Positions 1 to 11,400 of a DNA stretch of 64,000 nucleotides are shown piece after piece. Each line of letters opens with the position of its first letter. The first letter of the stretch is position 1. Under the pieces are notes generated by a model. It was not told where the DNA came from. It made no database searches and worked only from the letters and a program-made list of their open reading frames with translations. The stretch comes from Bryopsis sp. KO-2023. Its lineage: Eukaryota; Chlorophyta; Ulvophyceae; Bryopsidales; Bryopsidaceae. The stretch is taken from assembly GCA_030272585.1 (NCBI GenBank), contig BSYQ01000009.1, positions 5,084,001 to 5,148,000 on the forward strand. Reading direction: 5' to 3'. Position numbers and translations under genes: made by a program.

Positions 1-2009
1 GTTTTCAGGGAGGGGGGGGGGGGGAGAGGGAAATGCGTAGCGGCTGTTCGAGGCTTGAATTTCAAATAAGATTTGTGGTCTGCGATCTTTGCATTTGATT
101 TTTCTTTCCTCCCCTTCCGTTCTCTTAGGATCAATACACTTATATTCTTGTCAATCGGTGGCAGTTCCCTGTAGGTTTTTTGTGGTGCTTCCTTGTCTTC
201 CCTTTCGTCTAATTGGTCGTGGATCAGAATTTATATGTATATATGTATGTATATATATGTATCAGCCTCTTAACAGGAAATATTCCATCCAGCAGAATAC
301 CCCACATAGGCCACATTGAAGAAGTAAATCTGTGTGAGAATCCTTTTTTTCGTTCTTTTTCCTTTTCTTTTTCTTTTCTCAAGTTATTGGAGCCGGTTAC
401 AATTCTCTCTATGTTTACCAGCCTTGTCGCGTGGGATTTTATTTCGTCAATTTTGAGGGGGTGGAGGGGGAGCAAAAAAAATAATCAAATGGAAAACAAG
501 CATCTGGATCGACGGGATGTGAGATTCATGAATCCCATAGAGTTCATTGGAGCCTTCCGACCTCCCTTCGAACGATTCTTTTTTTTCTGTTTTCATTGCA
601 TCGTGGAGAAAGCGTGGGGCAAGCTTGAATAGGGGTGCATTTTTTCCCCCTTTTTTTTGGCCATACTTGAAAAGCTTAATATGGTTTTGAGGAAGGGCAA
701 GAAACTTATGGATCCTTGTGTTGCTGAATACTCAAGTTGAGGTTGTCAATCTCTTGTGGGGAGGAAGAGGTGGTGGTATTGTGTTTCGAGTAGAAGAAAC
801 TTGCGACATGAAAATGCTTTTCGAGTTGGAACTGGAGGAGGGTCCCCTGGTCAGTCCATCTGCTTGCCTTCACTTGCACCACCACAGTGAATTTTCATTT
901 TCTCTTTGTATTGCTTTGGGGGAGTGGAAAGCCACGCTGTTCTAGCGTGTGGATAAAGGTGATAAATAAATACGGACGAATAAAGAACGAACGATGCTGC
1001 ACACCGTATTGGTGGCCATGATTGATATTTCAATTGCTTTGCTTTGGGATAAACACAGACCTTGTGTAATAAAAATGTGTGGTGGATTGATTGTGCTGTC
1101 CGAACCAAGCCAAACGTTACATGCAATTGTGAGCAATCGAATCGATGGACAAAAACATCCCTTGTTTGTCCTTGAGATTTCAACACATCATGAAACTGGG
1201 ATTTTTCCGTTGCGTTGGGGGGAATTACATAACAATATTGATATCTGGTAGCATGGGGAGGGGGGGATTTATCAGAAAAAGAAGAGATGGAACAGTGCCT
1301 TCATGTCAGTCAGATCGGATTATGTGTGAAATGGACTGGCAGTTGCACTCTTATACTCTGCCAGGTCCCAGATGACTGACAAAGAAGAAGCACTGGGTCA
1401 GTCTGAGATCGAAGATATGAAAAGAGCGAGAGTGAGATGCAGGCTTGCCCGCCTCATTTTCTATACTGGAACTGGACAAGAAACAAGCCGAGAAGTGGAA
1501 GGATTGGGGGTTGAGCTATGAAAGACCTCTAAAAGTAGTTGAAGTAGTATTTCAAGTCCTCAAAGTTGAAATCAACAGAGCAAAGTAGGTAGATGAATGT
1601 TTTAAAAAATAGAAAATAAAAAAATGTTTCTTCAAAAAAAACAAAAAGTGCATTCTTTAGTCGTATGAATGATCGAGGAGATTTTGAGTGAGGTCGCTTT
1701 GCAGGGATTCTTTGCTTTGAAAACTAGTTAACTGGTTGATCTGATGAAACAGCAAAGAAACACTGAGTTGGGACGAGAGCTATCCCTCCAAAACTATAGA
1801 AACTACTGATTTGATCTAGTTTACATAATCTGAGGAAAATGCAGCTTGTCATGCCTTTCTTTACAAGTCGTCCTATCTGAAACTTCAATGTGCCAGCTAT
1901 TTCAGTGTAACAATGTTTGATGATGTGCCAAGCTTGTTGTAACGCGTAACATGTGTGCCAATGTGCCAGGCGCATCACAAAACAATCAAAATAACAAAAT
2001 CACACCCAC
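1..2009. other. Intergenic DNA, no gene recognised
   Basis: I find no recognisable protein domain here on either strand; the open frames are short and T- or G-rich. Two AATAAA-like signals lie near 965 and 980, so this may hold the 3' end of a plus-strand gene starting before the window. The last 150 bases contain GTGCC/GTAACG motifs that resemble those near 15300-15420. Confidence 0.5.
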
Positions 2010-2029
2010 AATCCACTGTGGATTACAGC

Positions 2030-2340
2030 TGGGCTGTACCGTAACGACCCCCTACGGTACGGTACACCACGTTACATACCGTACCGTACCGTAAGGGGTC
2101 GTTACGGTACGGTACGGTGCCGGATATTTTCACGTTACGGTACAACATCGGTACCGGGTCGGTACAATACGTTGTCGCCAACGGGCGCCACCCGTGTAAC
2201 GGTCGTTGTTGCAACGTTCCACACACGTTGCTGCACCGACACACACGGTTCCAATAACGATGTTCGTTACAACAACGTATTGACGTTGCAGTAACGACAT
2301 GGCGGTACTGCAACGTGTGGGGACGTTACAGCAACGATGC
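2030..2340. repeat. Left subterminal repeats of the hAT element, with a hairpin
   Basis: Many copies of short near-palindromic motifs such as CGTTGTTGTAACG and GGTACGGTAC. An inverted repeat pairs 2039-2065 with 2081-2107 (26 of 27 positions) across a 15-nt spacer and could form a strong hairpin about 13 bases inside the element end. Subterminal repeats bind transposase in characterised hAT elements; binding here is inferred. Confidence 0.75.
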
Positions 2341-2494
2341 CGCCACTCCTTGTCGTTTTCATGTGTACCGCGTTTGTGTGACCGGTTTAAGCTAGGTTTC
2401 TGCCGTCGGTTTTTTTCCTGTTGCACGTTACGGTAGACTTCAACGGTATCGAAAAAGAAGGCAAAAACAACGGAAAGAAAATCAAAAAAACACT

Positions 2495-5400
2495 ATGGAC
2501 TCCGGAGCGCCTGTGAGTGGAAGTGGGGCGGGGGGCGATCGCCCAGAGGAGAGACCAGTGCAGGAGCCCGCGCATGGCAAGGGGCCGAGGGTGGAAGAGC
2601 GTTCAGGGTTGGAGGTGGTGATGGAGCAGGCGGAGAGAACTGGGGGTGGTGGCGGCAGCAGTGGGGGGCCTAGCACGGCGGCGTCGTCGAAGAAGAGGGC
2701 GGCGGAGGCTGGAAAGGGTGGCGATGTCAAAAAAAGGAAGGCATCAAAGCACGCTTGGGTGAAAGCGTTGTTTTCGATCGGGGGGGTCCTTCAGGTGAGA
2801 AAAAACGTCATCCGGTGCAGCACCGGATTTGTTGCGTTACGAACACCGATGAAAGACGGTACCGCAACGCCATAGGCGGTGCAGTAACGCACACATCGGT
2901 GCAGTAACGCATTGATGTCGGTATTGATAACGAATGCAACATTTGATTTGTTTTTGTGTTTTCTTTTTTTTTCTATTCACAGGTGGAAGCACCCACACCT
3001 GGGGCCAAGTTTCTACGGTGCCAGCTTTGCGACAAGTTGGTGTCGTACTCCAACTCTTCCCTGACCACGCCCTTAGGCCATGCAAAGTCCCACGGGATCA
3101 CCAGCGAGGATGCTCTAAAAGCACGCCTCCAGCAAACAGAGTAAGTTCTTCATCAACTGGGTTTGATCTCAAATCTGCTGATATCATATAATTTCCTGTT
3201 GTCTGTTTTTTTTTCTTTTGTGCCTGATTAATTGTGGTTACCTGCAGCCCCTCGCAGCGCGATACCCAGCTGGAGCAGTTTGTGCAGGCCAAGGCCTGGC
3301 CCCCACAATCCCCAATGTGGAAAAATGCTGCACAGGGAGTGGCCCTTTGGATTGCGTGTGAGGGGCTGCCGTTAAGTGTGGCTGACTCGCCTGGCTGGGC
3401 TGAGATGATCAAGCTGTTCAACCCGCGGGCCCCCAAGTTTTCACGTCGCACCATCACCCGAAAGGTAAGGGATTTTTCTGGTTTGGGTTTTTCTTTTTTG
3501 TGTTTTGTGTTTTGTTTTGTTTTGTTTTGTTTTCTACTGTTTTTAATATTATTTTTCTGATGTGGTGCAGGTCCAAGAACTCTTTCAAGAGGGATTGGGC
3601 AAGCTGAAGGAGAAGATGGGGGCCTACCAAGAGGCAGCCATCAAGCCCGCCCTCACATGTGACGCGTGGACGAGCAGGGCAGGGGACAAGTACCTGTCCC
3701 TCACCATCCACAGTGTGGTGACGCCCTGGGTGGCTGGGGGAGCTGTGAAGGAGGGTGAGGCCTGGCGTTTGGCGACATACAGCATGGGATCAATTCCAGT
3801 GGAGGAGGAGTCCGTGACGGCGCAAGGTAATTGGGGTTGGGCTTGTGATTGTGTGAATGAGGGAAAGAAACATAAATATGAAAAGTTATTATATTGTTTT
3901 TTTAAACTTGATGATCAGCAGTCAATTTGGAAGTCAGTTGTTTGTGGGGGTTTGGGTTTTTTTTTACTATGGGTGGGAAAAAAAAGAAGTCGTTATGCGT
4001 AACGACCCGACGGTGTTGTAACGAAACACAATCGTTGTAAGCACCGTCCCTATGTCGGTGCAAATACCGTGTAAGCGTTGTTGTAACGTCTACACGGTGC
4101 TGTAACGACTTGATGCGTTGTTGTAACGGTTTCAGACGGTACCAGTACCGACCGAAGACGTTACAACAACGCATCAAGTCGTTCCTCATAACGGTCTCCT
4201 GTAATCAATGTTTCTTACCTCTGTGTTGTTTCCTGTGTTGCAGTTATCAAGGACCATGTCCTGCAGGCTGCCGGACAAGTCGGGCTGACCTACTACAGGC
4301 CCACAATAGTCACAGACTGTGGGTCCAATGTAGTCAGCTGCTTCGACCGACTTCTCTTCTGGGACTGGCAACCATGTGTGTTGCACCTGCTGCAGACCGC
4401 TGTGCGGAAATGGCTGGCTGGGCTGGGGGGCACCAGCCCTAATCTGAAGAAGGCCCTCGACAAGGCCACCGCCTTTGTATCGCATGTGTCGAGGTAAATT
4501 CCATTTGCTGATTCTGTTCACTTATGTATCATTCTTGTTTGTGGTGTTTGTTTTGTTTTTTGTTTTTTCTGTGTGCTTGTGAAATATTAATTTTATATTT
4601 GACGATAACATTTCTGTGTCATGTGATGTTGTGTTACAGATCCACCAGGTCGAAGGCAATCCTGGATAGGCTGCAGAGGGAGGAGTTTGAACGCGCGGCG
4701 AAGGAGGGGGAGGCGGTGGACCTGTTGTCAGAGAGCGACACCGATGACGAGGGCCTCCCATGGATCACCCCCAACAGGGTCCTCACGCTGAAGGTCCCAT
4801 GCGACACCCGCTGGAACTCCACCTTCCACATGATCGTCCGTCTTTTGGATGTGGAGGGGGCTGCGAAGAGGTGGTTCGAGGTGGAGTTCCAGCGGTACAA
4901 GTCGCCACTGGAGATTGCCGATTGGTAAGTTAATTTCCTGCTGTGCTTATTAAGTTTCTTTATTGATTTTCTGGTTTGTTTCCTGTTTTGTTTTTAATGA
5001 TTTTCTGGTTTGTTTATTAAGTTTTTTTTATTGATATTTTGGTTTTCAGGGAGGCCCTCCGCCTATTGAGGACCATCCTGTTCCCGGTGGCGATGACCTC
5101 CAAGAAGCTCGAAGGGAACGATTACCCCACCGGTGGAGACATGCTGAGGATCATTCTGAGGTGTGTAATCCAAATTAAATCCAGAAAACAAAACAGAACC
5201 AATAGCAAAGTGAGGTTTTTTGTTGTTTATATATATATATATATATATATATCTAATATATAAACACAGCAGAATCACAAGTACATCAGTAATCTAGGCT
5301 GAAAAGTAAAGTGGGTTTTTTACGAATCTGCCAGATTTTCTCTGTGCTATGTGTTGATTTGTTTTTGTATGAACTTCAGGTGCTGCAAACACCTCATGAG

Positions 5401-8400
5401 GGGGTGCCCAGAGACGACCATCGATCACACCCCGCATCCCTCTGACATCCGGGAGGCGATGTCCGTGTTGGCATGCCACCTGTATGCCCAGATCGACGAC
5501 CCAAACTGGGTGTTCGGTGCTGCATGCCTCGCGGTGATGGACCCAACGGTGAACAACAAGTTCATCAGGGAGATGTTCGATGCACCGGCGTGGGCGGAGC
5601 TTCCGAAGGTGATGGCGCAATATCTCGACGCGGACGCTTTCATGACGGAGGTAAGTGTTGCTTTTGCTTGTGTTTTTCTTTCATTGCTTGGGTGCATGTG
5701 GATCACTTAAAAAAGAAGAGAAAGAGAAAATAAACAGGATCGTTACTGTACCGACCCAGATCGTTACTGTACCGACCTGGGTCGTTACTGCACCGGTATT
5801 GGGTCGGTGCTGTACCGACCAGGTCGGTACAGTAACGATCCGGACGTTGTTGTAACGTGTTAAAGACGTTATGTGTACCGATGTTTGGCGTTACTGAAAC
5901 CGATGTTCTACGTTGTTGTAACGATGTTGTGTTTCATTACAGGTGAGGGATGAAATAGTTTCCCTGGCTGCGCAGAAGGCCACGGACAAGAACATGTTCG
6001 GGGGGAACAATGAGGGGGACACCGAAGGCGGGAGTGGAGACGTGGGGATGCAGCCCCAGGAGTCTTTTTTGGACGACTCTGACGATGATTCGCCTCCTGA
6101 GGCAATGCCGGCGGGGCCCACCGCCAATCTGCTGGACATTGAGGGGATGGCAAGGAGCGAGCTGACCGCATACGAGACCCTCCCTATGCAGCCCCGGGGT
6201 TCCCAGCTCAAGTTCTGGGGCACGGAAGGCAGGAATTACCCAATCCTGCAGGCTGTGGCTGTCTGATACCAGCATGGGTCCCTGAGACGTCAAGGACGTC
6301 TAACAGACATTAGGATGTACACACTCGAGGTAACCACCACTACTGCCGCCGCCACTGGTCAGAACTGAAAGGTTAACGTTCAGAGCAAGAGAAAGAGAGT
6401 CAAGGAGGAAAGGTTCAAGCTCTAGAGACAGCTGGGTTTGCTGGAGGCGTTGTATCAGTGGACAGTGAATGGGGAGTGAGTCAGTGGGATCAGAACGAGG
6501 AAACACCTCGGGTTATCGAACTTTAAAAGGAGTGAAGTGAGGGGACGTTTGTAACTGTTCTTGCTTGGCTACTCTGTGTGCGAACTGTGTGCGTTCCAAG
6601 TGCGTGTGAGCGTGTGACCCCACAAGACCCAGCCGAACTCGATAAGGAAAGTCGTCGACGAAGACGTCACAGTCGTCGTCTGGCGGTATCAGTTTGGTTT
6701 CGGAGCTAGAGAAGTTCGAGCTGTGGTGTTCTGGAGTCAACCACAGAAAGGTTCGCTGAGGTGTGCGTTGAGCGCCACCCACAGTTGCTAGGCACGAAAG
6801 AGGACGAGGAAAAAAAGGCTAAGAACGCACCAGGAAAAAACAACACTCGCTAAAAGTTCGAAAGAAAAAAAAAGAGTGTCTGGTGGTGGCGACTGAGTGT
6901 GATAGAGTTTCAGGAGAAAGCTTCGGCTGTAACTGTTACTGCTATCAACCAGCGCAGACGTTAGTGGGAGTTTCGTTCGTGTTAAGGGAGTTCTGGAAGT
7001 GAGAAGCGTTGGGTAGTTTTGGCAGGCGGTAGTCAAACGGTTATAGAGTTGACGGTCAAAGGAAGTCAACACTATGGCGCTCGTTCCAGCAAACACAGAC
7101 GGCCCTATCGTGATTCACGACGATGATGAAATGGAAGCATCGGCGTCCCTACAGCCACATTCCCATGTACAGATACAGAATATCCAGATCAACCATCAAG
7201 AGCAGTCTGGTGCACCACATCAGTTGCAGCAGCAGCTTGATGTGTGGCGAAGTACTGTTGCTCATGATATTCAGCAATCGCTGACGGATTTTCGTGATGC
7301 TATGAATACAGCAATTGTATCGACAATTGAATCAAAGTCATCGTTGCACAAGGAAGTGCATCAGCAACAAATGAAACAGTTGCATGATGAATTGCAATTA
7401 GTGATTCATCAGAAACAAGAACAGACTTCTGAGCTCCTGGCAGAAGCAAAGGTAGTCATGGCTGATCAGATAAAGAGCAGTCAAGAAGAGCATCTAAAGG
7501 AGATGTTTGAGGGCTTTATGAATAATCAGATGTTCGAGATAAAGGCGCATATGACCCAGTTGGGGAAAACGCAAGCTCAGAATATTGCTCTGTGGCAAGA
7601 TAGTGTTGTCCTCGAGCAAAAGAAGTTTCAGGAACATCAGGCCGCACTGAAACAGAAGATGGTGAATGATAGCAATCAGCAACACATGCTTGCTACCAAT
7701 AAGCTCTCAGCTATCTTGCAGCGAGTAAGACAATTGCAAGAGCAGTTGGGGCAGGAGAAAAGAGAGAATGTAGATCGGTTCACATCAATGAACAAACGAC
7801 TGCAAGAGGTTCCTTATCCGGAAGTGATTGAAAGGATGATCAAGGAACATGTGATGCAGACTCCTATACCACCTCAGATTGTCCCCGTTCATATGGTTAG
7901 GACAGAGGTGGAAGAGGAAGAAGGGGAAGTACCAGTGCCTGCCGTGAGTGCAGTTGAAATGCCTGGTCCATCGTCAGCACCACTTCATGCTGTTCCTCAT
8001 TTACCCCAAGTAGCGGTTTTAACACCACCTGCAGCGCCTATGATGCCACCTTCATTAATTCCATTTCAATTCCCTGTTCAGCCACAGATACAAACACAAC
8101 TGGGTATTCCAGTAGGGGTGACTGCACGACCCTCTGGAATGGGAATCCCAGCTAGTAATCCCTTTGATCTTCTCACCACAGGCCAAATGGGGTCTGGGTT
8201 AGGAAGTGGAAATCAAGGGTCAGGCGGGAGATCTGAAGAAGACCCCAATAGACCTAATGGCCCTGAGGGTTCAGGTGGACCAAATGGTTCAGGGAGACCT
8301 GGTGGCGAGGGTGGATCAGGAGGACCTGGAGGGGGACCTGGAGGGTCTGGAGGAGGACCTGGAGGACCAGGAGGAGGACCTGGTGCTCCAGGAGGTCCAG

Positions 8401-11400
8401 GAGGTCCAGGAGGACCTGGTGCTCCAGGAGGTCCAGGGGGTCCAGGTGGACCTGGAGACCCCCAGAATCCGATTAACTTAGTTAGCCCACGAGGAAGCGG
8501 TGGTCGAAAACAAATCAAACTCCAAGCACCAGAAAAATTCAGTGGTGACGAGCGTGTGTCTGCCACTGAGTGGGTGCTTGCGATGAAACGTTGGCTGATT
8601 AATCAGCATATACACCAGATGGATTGGCTTAGCTGTTTCCAGTCCAATCTAACCGGGGACGCTTTATCGTGGCTCAACCTGATGGAGCTACAAATCATGA
8701 ACGCGGAAAAGCTCGACTACGCCAATTGGCAGTCGTTTACAAAAGAGTTACGCGAAGTGTTTGAGCCCGTTTCATTGGTAGAAAACGCCAGAAAACAGCT
8801 TCGTACACTGAAGCAAACAGGTGGAGCTACTGGCTACATCAAGTTGTTTCGGAAACTTATGTTTCGTTTGCCCAACTTGCCGGCAGAAGAACGTTATGCG
8901 GCGTTTGTTGATGGCCTGGCGGATAAAAATTTACAGGCTCAGGTGATGACCTTATGCGACGGCGATCTCGATAAAGCCATCATAACTGTGCAGCGCCTGA
9001 GTGCAATAGTTCCTAACACTCGGGGAGGCTTTTCGTTTCGGGGTCGTGGACGTGGTCGAGGGGGTGGACGTGGTGGCAAACCAACCCAGGCCGCCAGTGT
9101 CACCCAAATAGAGAGTCCAACACAAGCAAATGCTATACAGCAAAAAGGTCAGCTTAACACACAGAATAAGCGTGGCCGAGGGGGTGGACGCCCCTCAAAC
9201 TTTAAGTGTTATTTGTGCGGCAAAGCTGACCACGGGATTCGGCAATGCCCCCAGCTCCCAAACGCTCAGAAGCGAGCGTTGGAAAAGGGAAACTGAATAT
9301 GGGAGCAGGCGTTGGGTCAGCCGTGTTCCCAGAATTACAATCTAATGTACCCACAAGCACATCTGCCCTACTAAACGAAGATGTGTTAGAGACACCGATC
9401 TCTGCAGCCCCTATTGTAGAGAAGGCAGCTTTTGCGCCAGATGGGGTAACTCTGGGCAATTCTATACAGCAGTCTCATTCGGGGATAGAGGGTGGTGAAG
9501 AGGCCACTTTAGCACCTCCTATCAGAGTGGAAACCAGTGATGGATTGGTAGACACAACTCAGAATAGTGAAAGCAAGTCTGTAGCGCAGGCTAATGCACA
9601 TTACAAGGGCTATGAGTTGTTGGGAGAGATAGGGAAGAAATCAGCAACGGCCTATATAGATTCTGGTAGCACAGCAAACTACATCAGCTTAGAAACGGTT
9701 CAACAGTTGGGCTTACAATATGAACCGAGGGAAAACACAGTCAAGTTTTTGGATGGAACGGAGAGCAAGTCCATAGGCAGATGCCATGGAATTCAATTCA
9801 CTTGCAACAGGATCAAACTGCACTTTGATGCAGATGTACTGCCCAAAAGCGGGTATCCCATTTTATTGGGTTTACCATGGTTGATCCATTATAATCCAAG
9901 AGTAAACTTCAAGACTGGGGAGATAACAATAGAGAAAGGCAAGCATACCGTGAGACTTCCCCTTTCAGTCATGCCAGAGTATAATCTCCAGGCATCAGGG
10001 AAGACTGAGCTATCTTTCTGTTCTAGCACAAGGATTCAGAAACAACTGGAAAAGGGAAAGATTAGTCACGTGGTAATGGTTGTCATCAGACCAGAGGATG
10101 ACACCAAAAGGGGTGTGGAAACAGTTCCAGAAGAGAGAACTGGAGATGATTTAGACAAGCTCATCAATCCAAACATGGATCCAAGAATTCAAGCAGTTCT
10201 AACCAAACACAGAAACGTGTTTGCTAAGAACCTCCCTAAGGGTGTGCCTCCAGTGCGGCTGGGGCATGAATTTCGCATTGATCTAGAAGAGGGGACAGAG
10301 CCTATGTACAGGCCTCTGTATAAATTATCCCCTATGGAACTGGATGAAGTTAAAAGGCAGATTGATTATCTGCTGGAGATGGATTTCATTGAGCCATCTC
10401 AATCCCCTTTTGGGGCTCCTATTCTTTTTGTTCCTAAAAAAGACGGAGGCCTCAGAATGTGCCTGGACTATAGGTGGTTAAATAAAGCCACCGTGAAGAA
10501 TAGATACCCCCTTCCTCTACCAGAGGAAATGCTTGACAGAATAGAGGGGGCTGGTATCTTTACGAAACTGGATTTAAGATCAGGGTATTGGCAAATGCCC
10601 ATGAAAGTAGAGGACAGGCCTAAGACAGCCTTTAGAAGCAGGTTTGGGCATTATCAATTCAAGGTCCTTAGTTTTGGATTGACGAATGCACCTGCTCAGT
10701 ACATGAACATGATCAACGATATCTTCAAGGATATGTTGGATCTGTTTGTGTTGATCTTTATAGATGATCTTCTGATTTACTCGCAAAGTATCTCAGAGCA
10801 CGTGGAACATCTAGACGCTGTTCTAGGAAGACTGGAAAAGTTCAAACTCTTTGCTAAAGGGAGCAAGAGTGAAATCTGTGTGACGGAGACAGATTTCTGT
10901 GGCTTTTGGCTTAGTTCCAAAGGCATCTCAGCCATGGATGTGAAAGTAAAAGCAATAAAGGACTGGAAGCCTTTGAAAACGGTCACTGATGTCAGGAGTT
11001 TTCTGGGCATGGTCTCCTTTTATAGGAGATTCATCCCTGAGTTTGCAAAGATTGCTGGCCCACTACATGATTTAACTAAGAAAAATGTCATGTGGGATTG
11101 GGGTCCAGCTCAGGAAAAAGCTTTTCAAACACTAAAAACGGTGTTAATGAGGAAACCAGTACTGATTCATCCTGATCCCAAGGGGGATTATACGGTGATT
11201 AGTGATGCATCAGGAGATGCAACTGGTGGGGTCCTTTGTCAAGACCATGGACATGGATTACAACCCATTGCGTACTGCAGCAGAAGGTTATCCCAATCAG
11301 AGCAGAAGTATTCGGTATATGAAAGGGAACTGTTGGGTATCGCTTACTGTCTCATGCAATGGAGACACTATTTAGAAGGGTGTCCAGGGGCGGTTACAGT

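Noticed and set aside
8206..8566. Alternative frames with Gly/Pro or Glu/Asp repeats
   Set aside because: Shadows of the Gly/Pro-rich linker of Gag in other frames.
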